A DNA stretch of 64,000 bases, taken from NCBI GenBank assembly GCA_030374765.1, contig JARGXX010000099.1:1860001-1924000 (forward strand), written 5' to 3'. Below the pieces are notes generated by a model, which saw only the letters and a program-made list of their open reading frames with translations, was not told the DNA's origin and made no database searches. The DNA is from Agarophyton chilense. Taxonomy: Eukaryota > Rhodophyta > Florideophyceae > Gracilariales > Gracilariaceae. The position numbers and the translations under genes are program-made. Shown piece by piece: positions 21,972 through 31,404 of the stretch. The number at the start of each line of letters is the position of its first letter. The first letter of the stretch is position 1.

Positions 21972-24001
21972 TCGGATCTCTGCACTCGGTAATTCTGTTT
22001 CCTTAGGGCTAGGAGGTTTTTGCGTGCGTCCTCAGGCATATATCTCGTACAGTCACAAGGTTGGGTCACGAAAAGGCAGAGGAACCAAGCCCTTGGGGAA
22101 CGAACAAAAACGTCCTTGCGGGGCGGAAAGGGGGAATACTTGGGTGTGGGTGGTTCAGTGGTTGCTGTAGTTCCATGGGAGGTATATGGTGGGGGCCCGG
22201 ACGGAAGAGCACTGAAAATGACCGCAAGGACATCTTCCGAATCGGCGTAATGGAGTGATCCATCCATGTCCGGCGCCGTAAAGCTATCCAAATGGGCTTG
22301 GTTGGTTTTACGCAGTGGAGTTGCGTGACCTCCGGTTATATCAGTGTCGCGCTTGGAGGTCCTGTAGGTTTTGACATAACCCTCGGCGTAGGTAACGAGC
22401 CTTCGGAAGGTGTATTGCGGGTTTTCCGTGTGCTAATTGCCCACATGTGTCCGAATGGCAGGCAGTAATACCGTGATGAAATGACGTTTAAGCCATCCTT
22501 CGGAGAACACGCTTCCACATCGGTAAGCCTTCTTCCATAGGTCGTCTGCGAAAGCCGACTCGGTCATGGTGGAGCTCTGCCTAAAGGAGATGACTTCCTG
22601 GTGCGTATCCTTTATGACGTCATCCGTGGCGTAAGTTTCCAAGAGGTAATGAACACCCTGGGGGTATGACCTGAGGAGCTCATGGTCTTAAGCATCCACA
22701 AGGTCTGTTGTGCCAGATATCTTCGAAACCACTCGGTCACTCGCCTGTCCTGTAAAGATGAATTGGAAAAGGCACAGAGCGGCGCCCTCGTGGACACCGT
22801 TTTGATCGCAGGTCGTACGGAACAAACCGAGAAACCTGAGAACAGCATTAGGATCGGAACCCGAAAACTTGTCCGTAATGGTTGGTTGCATCTGTCTGGC
22901 CCATTTTGCGACTCTGCGAGCCACCGAACCGGAATATTTCGCGAACCTGTCGGCTAGCCGGTACTTCCGGTAGTCTAGAACCTTAAGGAAAAGTTCGTTT
23001 GTGGTTGTCAGTGATCTGAGACCTCGAAAGGCAGCCTCATTTACTTCCGAGTCGGGCGTTTCGGTCGAGGCCGATTCGGAATCGCTCGTGTCCTAATGGT
23101 CTCTTCATGTGCTACTACTTTTCTTCTTTCTCCTGCTGTTGCTTCTTTTCTTTCCCGCGGAATAGGGACCTCAAGGATCGATCTCTCTATCAGATCCGAT
23201 GGAGCCTTGAGGTCGCTGTACCTCGTATAATCCGTCGGGTGGGACCAGCGGTCCCTCTTCGAGACGCGGAGCTTCTCTTCTGCTCCTCGCTCGTCCCTCC
23301 CTTGGATTATCCTGATGGGCAACCTGTCTCTCATCTAGACGCGGAGCTTCTCTTCTGCTCCTAGAGTGTCCCACCGTGGGGTTTTTCTGATGGTAATCCC
23401 AACGAGGGGCGGATAATGTCGCCGCTCTCGGGGGTTCGGTAAGGGGTTGCCATATGGAGACCGGATGGTTAATATGTGGTGGAGTGGTCCTAGGGACCAC
23501 GTTGCCTGCCTGGCGGGTGACGGCTGCTTGTACGGCCCTGTAGGAGGGAGTCTATGAATAATTCAGACTCCATTACCCTAGGGACGATTCGCGTGATGAG
23601 GTAATCCGTATGGTAAGGGATCGCCGTAGCGAGTCGCACGTTCATAGTGAAATCCACGTGGGTTGAGCAGAGCTCACGGAGACGGGGCCAGAGAAGGTCG
23701 GCAAGCCCTGCGGCCATGTTTTCTCGAATTCCTCCGGTCTGGTGGGTTTGTCCTTGAGGTGTCCCTGGACTAGAGCTGGCCCTGGTGAGGCGTTCTCGTA
23801 AACGCGCTTCCATCGTGGGTTCTTGGCGAATCCTTTCAGGGTTATCCAGTGGGGTCAGTACTTCTTGCGGCTAGCTCCTCGTGCTCTAGCGGTCGCTAGC
23901 TGTATCAACCTGCGGGTCAGACGACATCTCTGTGGTTGTAGTCGCACTTCGTCCTGCCGTAGAATTCCTATGGTCTGGTCGGTTTGGTGTGTTTCCTGCA
24001 T
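21968..24001 (-). pseudogene. E1 gag, multiply interrupted
   Basis: The likely start is an ATG at 24001 (MDAGNTPNRPDHRNSTAG) with TAG codons soon after. Capsid-like segments follow (TITDKFSGSDPNAVLRFLGL; LVDATSPP-type helical parts at 22433-22848), then a region corresponding to a nucleocapsid knuckle near 22080 (RAWFLCLFVTQPCDC), where the CCHC spacing is lost. Upstream of the capsid an Arg/Glu-rich segment contains two similar copies of SRREAPRL, reflecting a 75-bp tandem repeat at about 23255-23365. Gag would form the cytoplasmic particle. Confidence 0.6.
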
Positions 24002-24181
24002 CCATAATGGCGGTTGCTTTTGTACTTCTGGTCCGATGGGGAATTAAACCAAAGGTTAGAATTTAGAAAAATCTTCGTTCCAGTGGTCCGTTCAATTATT
24101 CCAAAAGGTATCTAAGTCGGGAGACCAAAATGCAACGAAATGGCTGTTGGGTCAGCGTACGGGTCTCAACCGGTGGTCGCG

Positions 24182-24222
24182 TGGTATAGCGGGTCTTAAG
24201 GTTCGAATCCTTGACGGCGGCA
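24182..24222 (+). other. tRNA-like segment with A-box and B-box; possible E1 primer-binding site
   Basis: TGGTATAGCGGG (24182-24193) fits the tRNA A-box and GGTTCGAATCC (24200-24210) is a perfect B-box with a foldable T-arm (TAAGG/CCTTG). Only six bases separate them, so the anticodon arm is absent and this is not a normal tRNA gene. It lies exactly where E1's primer-binding site should be; read on the minus strand the adjoining sequence starts TGGAGTGCCGCCGTC. It may be an extended primer copy or a truncated tRNA or SINE. Confidence 0.45.
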
Positions 24223-24229
24223 CTCCAAG

Positions 24230-24708
24230 AGTACGTGGTGCAATGGGCTGGCGTTTACTGCGTAGTCCTACAGATTGGAGCTACGGAAACGATGGCTTGA
24301 AGACCAAAGGGTGGAACTAATATACCAAAGGGGGTTATTTAGTATCCTAATGCTGCCTACCTTACTCTAAGAGAGAAGCGTCACTCGAGCCAAGTAAATA
24401 GTACTGGCGAGGCGCTGGGATCTCCATGGCACGTTTATACTAATCTATTACACTAATTAAAAAGAATTATTAATCTACGTGAGTCCACCTGAGGTCGACC
24501 CGTCCACGTGTCGCCTGTAAGATACCTCAGGGCCCGGCGGCTTACAAAGGCTCAACCGTTGTCATCGCTCCTTCACGATAAGCAAGTTTCTAAGAGCAAG
24601 CGTTGCCACTCCTCACTAAATCTGTCCTTTCACTTCAGGCCACCGCCACCACCACCACCCACCACCGTCACAACCGCCATTTTTACGGAGTGACTGCCTT
24701 GCCGCGCC
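24230..24708. other. no gene; possible remnant of E1 5' LTR
   Basis: A/T-rich middle (24435-24475), then a segment ending CGGCTTACA near 24547 that resembles the E1 LTR end. The full alignment with the left LTR is not convincing. After 24600 the sequence becomes GC-rich with CCACC repeats leading into the next gene. Confidence 0.35.
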
Positions 24709-25806
24709 ATGCCCGCCACCGACACGCCCGCGCCGACGCAGCCACTGTCGGAGCGCGACGTGAGCGACGCTGCCATGCGTCCGGCGCGCTCGCACATGAT
24801 CTATCGCTGCGACCCGCTGCAGCTGCTTGAGCTGGCGCGCCGCATGCTAAAGCTCATCTTTCGTCGTGGCGATCTCATCGACACCCAGAATCGTTCAGCC
24901 GACTGTATGCTCGTTCTAGCCGATGGCTATATCCGCCGCCTTGCAACCGGCCCCGACGACGTTGAGCGCCAGTTGCAAGCCGTCGATGCCAATACAGTTG
25001 CCGAGCCTAAAGTCACCGCTGCTGCCCCGTTGAATGCGTCTTCCAAGTGTGTCCCACACTCCTGCACTGCCTACGCCATCAGTTGCGACGCCTTTCGTTC
25101 GCACTTGAATCGCACCCCGCACTAGAGCACCCAGGTTCTTGAATCGCTTTCCGATCACGTCCTCTCCAACCCATGCCGCTTTCGCACCTCGCTCCTGTCG
25201 CAACGCGCCAACGAGATCAATCTCAGTGCCTTTGTCGTCTCCCTCGTCGTTGAGTCCTACTACCGATCCACGCTCAACGCAATTCTCAATCGCCGCCTCA
25301 GTGACTTATCCAATCTTCTCTTTTCTAAAATGCACGTGCATGTGCCGGCTCGTGTGATGTAAATCACCGGCTTTAAGAGTTTGGGTGCAATACTGGATCG
25401 AGAAATTGACCCAGATGCGTACCAAAACCTCCCTGCTAGATTCGTTGTTAGATTTTGCAAAACCCATGCACCAGGAGTGATAATAACCCCCATCTCAAAC
25501 ATCTTGGCGGCTTTTAACGTCGGCCACGTCAACTCCAAATCTCTGTAACGCAGAAGTTTGCACGGTTGCGTTCCCTGTCTTTCCAGAGAAGTACTGTTTG
25601 GGGTTGGTCTCAACCACATCTCCGACTACATGGAAAAGAGATATCGTTCGGTTGCCCAAAACGCACTCGCCTCTAACGTGGCCGATTCACTCACTGCGGG
25701 TGTTTTTGTGGGCTGTCTCTCGCAGGTGCCGTACAATCTCAGCTTCGGTCGCCTTCGACTCCTCACGATTCGGACTTGGTCCTGGCCGCGATGCGAGCCG
25801 CGCTAG
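24709..25806 (+). pseudogene. cNMP-binding-like plus carrier-like protein, three in-frame stops
   Basis: One frame is readable throughout from the ATG at 24709, interrupted by TAG (25123), TAA (25360) and TAA (25546), without any frameshift. The N-terminal third resembles a cyclic-nucleotide-binding barrel: FRRGDLIDTQNRSADCMLVL then DGYIRRL, and the closing strand SCTAYAISCDAF. The C-terminal half looks membrane-associated and carrier-like: ITGFKSLGAILDREIDPDAY, APGVIITPISNIL, then SREVLFGVGLNHISDYMEKR and a glycine-rich segment with GVFVGCLSQVPYNLS. Family assignment of the second half is weak. The gene is GC-rich compared with neighbours. Seen: motifs and stops. Inferred: recent loss of a host gene. 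Confidence 0.5.
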
Positions 25807-25849
25807 AATTATATTGAAGTCAAGATGTTACTCTTTATTTTCAATCCTG

Positions 25850-27115
25850 CTATGACTCCGAGTCCGATCGGTGCATGTGCGCGACGATCTTAGCCGAATA
25901 ATTTTCTATTGATTGCAGAGCGTATCCGCGTTTGCGGGACTGCCATTTACATAACATGGCTGCGGTAGTGTAGGTAATGGGATAGAGCTCTTTCTGAAAC
26001 GGTTATCGTCCTAAGAAGAGCCTGTACTTATTTTTCAGAAACCCGACGCCCCATTCGTTCACCATTCGCTGCTTGCGGATGTAGCGGTTGTGGATAACTC
26101 GATGCGTCCAATCTGTACTCTCGTTGCGTTTGTACGGAACGACAAACGCCCCATCTCCTACAACTCCCATGTCTGCCATCGCGTGCTGGCATTTCTGTAG
26201 GAACTGGCAGGGATTTCGATACACCTCCCAGTTTTTATAAAGGTTGCGGTGGCTCTCAGCGCCTTTGTCCGAAATCTACAGACGAATGAAGTGGTCAAAG
26301 TGTTCATAGAACACCACCATCGCCCATGCATGTGCCTTTTTGTAACCGTCGTACGCTCGCTCTTGTTCCTGTTTATTCTTAGGTCTCCAGCGCGTGCTCT
26401 TCTTCCTGTCCACAAAAAACACGAACTTGGAAAAGCCTTTGATCAAACCTTCGATACCCGCTTGCTCCGTCTTTGACTGCCATTTTATGAGTCGGAGAGG
26501 GACGCTGTTTAGTGTAGAATAAAACTCGTACAAATCGTGACGAAAGTAGTCTGATACCGTTCCCGTTGATAAGCTGTATCTATGTAGAACGTGCTTGACA
26601 CCCAGACCGCCTTTGTTGCTCCCACTAAGTAGATCTAGGCACATGAATAGCATCTCTTCACTACTTAACTTGCTTTTACGAAAAACACGCAGAACAGATC
26701 AAGTTTGTTCGCCTCTTACATCGATGGGAGCAGCAATTCTAGAGTACACCATATCATGTAGTGCTTGAAACATTTTACGACTCACGTGAATATTTTTTTT
26801 GAACCACATAATATCAGGATCTACATATCAAATACTGTAGAGAAAATGCTGGGGCATACGTGCTGCATAACGCGCCTTCACCCCGCGTAAGGAGTTATCT
26901 TTTCCTGGACTTTCTGCTTCGCTTTTGCTACTGCTGTACTCTGTCACGTTCGTGTCTTTCACTAGAAGGACTCTTTCTTTAAAGAGCATTTTTGTGTGCA
27001 CGGTTGTTTGTTTCTTTTTCTGAAACATGCACAAAGCAAGAATTATATCATCCATACCAGCGAGTATGCGCAACTGAATGTGCCTCGCTCTTTGCAGAGA
27101 AGAAGACGACATCAA
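25850..27115 (-). pseudogene. Harbinger-type (DDE_Tnp_4) transposase, four in-frame stops
   Basis: A single frame from MMSSSSLQRARHIQ at 27115 to a stop at 25850 encodes about 420 residues interrupted by four stops (near 26829, 26710, 26276 and 26003), with no frameshift. Order: an N-terminal DNA-binding part, the typical WFKKNIHVSRKMFQALHD block, the LSSEEMLFMCLDLLSG and SLSTGTVSDYF helices, then the catalytic core. The first Asp is in FFVDRKK (family norm VDGT), YDGYKKAHAW follows, the second Asp is in MGVVGDGAFVVPYKR and the Glu in RMVNEWGVGFLKNKYRL. Harbinger/PIF elements normally need a second Myb-like protein, which I do not see. The stops suggest C-to-T decay. Confidence 0.8.
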
Positions 27116-27178
27116 GTGTAATCCCGGTGTCTATGTGTTATACGTGACAAAAAGAGTTGAAAGTTTGCCCTTATCTCC

Positions 27179-27285
27179 CTAGTAATGATTGTCATCAGTA
27201 TGAGGGTGGGCCCCTTCGCGCCAAATCTCCCTACACGTCTGACCCGTGGCACGCAAATGCACCCCCACCCAATAATCATTACTAG
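27179..27285. repeat. 12-bp perfect inverted repeat spanning 107 bp
   Basis: CTAGTAATGATT at 27179-27190 is mirrored by AATCATTACTAG at 27274-27285, with partly matching G-rich/C-rich arms inside (GGGTGGG / CCCACCC). It begins 64 bases upstream of the Harbinger transposase start and may be a tiny MITE or part of that element's 5' end. No matching copy was found at the other end of the transposase gene. Confidence 0.6.
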
Positions 27286-28065
27286 ATTGCCGTGCGCCGC
27301 CCAAGTGCCGACCAATCAGAATACGTTACACCTCCGACCCTCAGGCTCCAAAACAGCATATATGGTGCACTAATGATGATGAACCGGGTCAGACAACTCG
27401 GCTCTTGACCCTAACCACAAAAAAACCTCCAAATTTCAGGCATGGGCCACAGCACTCTATAACAAGAGACTGAGTGCTGTGACTGCCCTGGGACCTAGGC
27501 AAGGCCGAGCTCGTGTGCAGGCCGCCATCGTAGTAACCCACTGAGTACCACAGATCTGGGAAAAGTCAGGTGCTGCGTGGTATACCACTGATCGTTTGAC
27601 GGCGATTCAGGAAGTCTTGAGGGTTTCCCAGACCTTATACCAGCAGACCTTGCTGTGCAGGGTCCGGGGCGGCCGCCGTGTCGTACCTCTGGGGGCTGGA
27701 CAGCGCTTGCTCCACTGCGTGTCAGGGAGTATTGCCGTGAGTAATAATAGCAAACCCATCCCAACAACCGGACGCGGGTTAAACGGCATACGGCTTGAAA
27801 ACCGGCTGGGCACACTTCGTCCGTCACTTTTCAACAGAAGTGTGTCGAGAGTCCCTGTGCTGCGCATGAGTTGCATTGGGTAATATAAGTCTTGCAGCTT
27901 TTTTTTTAATTAAGACAGCTGCATGCAACCAGCCCCGGTGGGTGCAAAGCAACAAACTGCAACCAAAGATCAAACATTTTTCTTCACACGGTTTAGTTGT
28001 GTTTGTTTTTTATATTACGTAAACTTTGTCGTAGATTCGAAGAGCTAGCACAAGCTCAAAATAAA
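27286..28065. other. upstream flank of the Helitron genes, no gene supported
   Basis: Overlapping frames exist on both strands at 27495-27883, including Arg/Pro/Gly-rich ones, but neither shows a domain and both would be dense shadows of each other. A T-rich run (27900-27909) and an A/T-rich segment precede the Helitron start codon. The Helitron 5' terminus (normally TC) cannot be placed by eye. Confidence 0.4.
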
Positions 28066-31000
28066 ATGAATAAAGAAGAAGAAGAGAAACAAAACTATGG
28101 AGGCGTGAGATGGAGACGAAGAAGAAGAGGTTCTGGAGAAAACAGAGGCGCGACAATCGCAGGAGTGGAAGGACCCGAAAGAGTAACGGTTACTGTCGAA
28201 GATGCTCCAGATGAAGTACAAGTAAACGAAACTGGTCAGCATGTGCAAGATCCAGTCGTCGTCGCGGATTTGAACGAAGATGAAATCATTACAGCTCCAA
28301 TCATCGGTGGATCACTTCCAAGTACCACGAGAACCACTGAAAACCATCCTCGGGCTAATGTCGAAGAAGAGATGCCTGCTCCGATGGAAGTTGAAGAAGA
28401 TGAAATCACTCCTGCTCCCGCACCACCCGCTGAGTCAGAGCTTCAGCAGGTTCCTACTTTAGCTATTCATTCAGAAGAACAACAATCGCTCCAAGAGCTT
28501 GATTCGACCGTCATGCTGTTTGCCGGACGTCCAGATCGTGGACTGTATCGCGTTTACTACGCATTGGATTCCGATGCTGCTCAAGCATGGATTGATCCAG
28601 CCACTCGTGCAAACATTCCTGAGTTTGAGACTTTGTCCACCGTAGGAACCCGCAGATGCAGAAGATGCGGTGAGTTTTCACACACCTATGGTTCGTGTCC
28701 GTACGAAAACTGGAAGCTACGAATTCATAGTTGCAAGTGGTGTGGGTGTGTGCTTTTAGGAAAAGAGGTACATGGAGTCTGTTGTGGCACGAAACGAAAT
28801 TCAGGATGGAGGGTCACATTTCGTAGACGCCATACTAATGAAGAAATACGAAGCATATACCGTTCAAGAGCATTCCACTCGAACTCCTTAAATTTGAATA
28901 CGCTTTTTGCCACCACTCAAGCGTTTATGGACATGTCCTATGTAACAGGATGTGGCCCTTCGTTTCTCAGACTAGAAGGAACTGCAGCACTCGCTCTCCC
29001 GGCACACAGACAGAGCAGCACGCGGTATAGTTTTTTTTGGGGCCCAGGGCCTCCTTCTCTGGATCCTGCTCACAATACACGAGCAAACCTGCGAGCGGTT
29101 TTCCAAGAAATCAACATGAAACACATGGTTCCGAGACTTTACGAGGTGATTCAGCCCAAACCTGATGTGGTGCAAGAGCGGTATCGAGCGATGCTGACAA
29201 CGGAGCAAATGCAAACACAAGAAGAAAATACGGTTGACGGAAGCTCGCAAGCTGCGAACGAGGGAGTGATATTGCGCGGATATGAGGGCACCAGAACTGC
29301 AACAGTGTCTGGTGACAACGTAGGTGCAGGTCCAATGTCCGAAGATGCTCCTGGAGCTGGACCATCCATGAGGAGAACCTTCGTAATCGATCCAGGCGGT
29401 CTGTACCATGTCGAGGCCCAGGTGCTTCAGTTGACTGAGGGCATAGTTACGGAAGAACACGCAGCTATCACAGGCGACACGGAGCAAACAGGGGCTGCAG
29501 TAAACTCAAACAGCAACCCCCGAGTGCGGTATAAATTGCTGAAACCGTCTTCTATGCTAGCAGAGAGAGGTACATTTCCCCTTCTGTACCCGTATGGCGA
29601 CGAGCATAAACCGTTTGACCTGCGTTTGTATCTGCAAGCACGAAATGGTACGCAAGAAAGCTTAGGGCTCGGTTTCGATCAGTGGAATCTTCAGAAGCTT
29701 ACTTGGCCACAAAATGCAAAGCGTCGACTGTATTCAGATAATTTTTTGCTTAATAGTGGTCCATTAATGCAAATGTGGTTGCTTCGCACACAAACGAACA
29801 TTGAAGACATGCGACTTCAATACCTAGAACGGCAGCAGCAAGCACACATAGTTCAAGAGACGGAAATCGTTCAAGCGCAAAATCAATCGACTGGCGGAAT
29901 GACTGACGCGCAATTCAGGCTTATGGGACGCATTTTGCTTCCTGATGACTCATTGGACTCTTCTAAGTACTGGAAAAGTAAACGACAGGATGTGCAAGTG
30001 ATGGTGGCAAGAAAAGGACCCCCTTCGCTATTCATCACCGTCACAATGAACGTATGGCGAGCGGATGTGAAGCGTTTAGGCATGGATACAACTCATAGGA
30101 GTGCTTTCACAGCACCAGCTAATCGTCCACGCCCGTTTGACCGCCCAGACTTGATTGCCAGAGTTTACAACCAGTACATCAACGATATTGTGAAAGACCT
30201 CGAAAAGAATTCAGAACAGTTATTTGGGTCCAAGTGCTTGGGACTTGCAGCAAAGCTGGAGTTTCAAGAACAAAACGTACCGCACCATCACATCCTGCTA
30301 TGGTTAGAAGGAGGTGTAATAGAAGACGTAGATGCCATTGACAGTCTGATTCGAGCCGAAGTACCAAGTCAAGGGGAAGATGACGAACTGCGCGCCCTCG
30401 TTTTATCTATGCACCGCCACCGCCGCTCTTCATATTGTCGTAATCGTGCAGGTCGTTGCCGATTTGGGTACGATAGCACAATGATTGTCCAAGAAACATA
30501 CATCGAAGAAGGAACAAACCGTGTTGTTTACCGAAGAAGAAATGAAGATGATCTCAAAATCGTGCCATACAATCCTACACTCACTAAGAAGTACCGCTCA
30601 CACATCAATGTAGAGCGCACGCAGGGTGGAGGAGCGTTAGCGTACCTCATGAAGTATGCTTTTAAGCAGCCCAAAGCACAAGAAGTTGCTTTGAATTATA
30701 GCAACCAGAATGAATCGGGTACAGATACCCAACAACCAGCTGTGGTGCAGAATGAAATCCGTGCCTACATGCGGGCACGTGTGGTGGGTGCCGTGAATTC
30801 TGCTTGGCGAATCTTTGAGTTTCGTCACGTCTCCATTCTGCCCACTTTGGAGCGACTTGCAATACATTTCGAGGGAGAGAGAACTTTTGTTCTTCGCAGC
30901 CCTAATGACATTCACACGGCTTCACAGCCATCAACACTGGAACGGTACGTTCAGAGACCTGAGACATATGCCAGTCTTGATTACCTCTCCTACTATGAAA

Positions 31001-31401
31001 AGGTGCGCCTGAATCGAACCCTCCCAACTAGTGTACTCAATCAGTTTGATGGAGACAGTACTCAAGTGCCGAGAGACGATTTTGATCCGTCGATGTATGT
31101 CGTGGAGAGGTCAGAAGAGAATCAGTGCGTCGCCAGAATTCGAGCCGTCATTCCTGCAGAAGTGGAGCTTTTTTCACTGCGTTTATTACTTATGAATCGC
31201 GCCTCAAGTTCTTACGAAGATGCAAGGACCATTGACGGACAGCAGCTTTCCACATTTCGGGAAGCAGCGATCGCAAGCGGGCTGCTCAGTGACGGTACCG
31301 AGTTTGCCATTGCGTTTGAAGAGGCAGTTCAAATATACAGCACTTCATCTGAACTGCGGCGGTTGGTAGTTACGCTGTATCAGCAAGGCGCAGATGCATA
31401 G
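28066..31401 (+). CDS. Helitron Rep (Y2-type HUH nuclease) protein
   Basis: I chose the ATG at 28066 (MNKEEEEKQNYGG), giving 1111 residues; the frame is open further up but without an ATG. An Arg-rich and then acidic N-terminus is followed by a Cys-rich finger region at about residues 195-245 (RCRRCGEFSHTYGSCP, HSCKWCGCV). The Helitron-like N domain contains GPPSLFITVTMNVWRADVKR and RPDLIARVYNQYIND. The metal-binding HUH motif is VPHHHILLWLEG (His residues 740 and 742) and the two catalytic tyrosines lie in AYLMKYAFK (Tyr 860 and 864). Rep nicks one strand and attaches to it to start rolling-circle transposition. It ends at TAG 31399-31401, six bases before the helicase ATG's end, in the same frame. 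Confidence 0.9.
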   Translation: MNKEEEEKQNYGGVRWRRRRRGSGENRGATIAGVEGPERVTVTVEDAPDEVQVNETGQHVQDPVVVADLNEDEIITAPIIGGSLPSTTRTTENHPRANVEEEMPAPMEVEEDEITPAPAPPAESELQQVPTLAIHSEEQQSLQELDSTVMLFAGRPDRGLYRVYYALDSDAAQAWIDPATRANIPEFETLSTVGTRRCRRCGEFSHTYGSCPYENWKLRIHSCKWCGCVLLGKEVHGVCCGTKRNSGWRVTFRRRHTNEEIRSIYRSRAFHSNSLNLNTLFATTQAFMDMSYVTGCGPSFLRLEGTAALALPAHRQSSTRYSFFWGPGPPSLDPAHNTRANLRAVFQEINMKHMVPRLYEVIQPKPDVVQERYRAMLTTEQMQTQEENTVDGSSQAANEGVILRGYEGTRTATVSGDNVGAGPMSEDAPGAGPSMRRTFVIDPGGLYHVEAQVLQLTEGIVTEEHAAITGDTEQTGAAVNSNSNPRVRYKLLKPSSMLAERGTFPLLYPYGDEHKPFDLRLYLQARNGTQESLGLGFDQWNLQKLTWPQNAKRRLYSDNFLLNSGPLMQMWLLRTQTNIEDMRLQYLERQQQAHIVQETEIVQAQNQSTGGMTDAQFRLMGRILLPDDSLDSSKYWKSKRQDVQVMVARKGPPSLFITVTMNVWRADVKRLGMDTTHRSAFTAPANRPRPFDRPDLIARVYNQYINDIVKDLEKNSEQLFGSKCLGLAAKLEFQEQNVPHHHILLWLEGGVIEDVDAIDSLIRAEVPSQGEDDELRALVLSMHRHRRSSYCRNRAGRCRFGYDSTMIVQETYIEEGTNRVVYRRRNEDDLKIVPYNPTLTKKYRSHINVERTQGGGALAYLMKYAFKQPKAQEVALNYSNQNESGTDTQQPAVVQNEIRAYMRARVVGAVNSAWRIFEFRHVSILPTLERLAIHFEGERTFVLRSPNDIHTASQPSTLERYVQRPETYASLDYLSYYEKVRLNRTLPTSVLNQFDGDSTQVPRDDFDPSMYVVERSEENQCVARIRAVIPAEVELFSLRLLLMNRASSSYEDARTIDGQQLSTFREAAIASGLLSDGTEFAIAFEEAVQIYSTSSELRRLVVTLYQQGADA

Positions 31402-31404
31402 AAA

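Larger units (their letters stand above)
16890..24229 (-). mobile_element. Ty3/gypsy chromodomain retrotransposon E1, decayed
   Basis: Minus-strand order from right to left is: primer-site-like segment (about 24211-24227), gag, protease, linker, reverse transcriptase, RNase H, integrase, chromodomain, LTR. The 3' LTR (16890-17492) is recognisable by its ends. I could not find a matching 5' LTR: the sequence right of 24228 resembles only the first few bases of the left LTR. Stop codons and frame breaks occur in most genes, so this is an old copy. Confidence 0.75.

Noticed and set aside
24130-24227. A complete tRNA gene
   Set aside because: A-box and B-box are too close for an anticodon arm and no matching 5' acceptor strand precedes them.
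27495-27883. Overlapping frames of 110, 95 and 89 codons upstream of the Helitron
   Set aside because: Three mutually exclusive frames of biased Arg/Pro/Gly composition, no domain and no conserved start.
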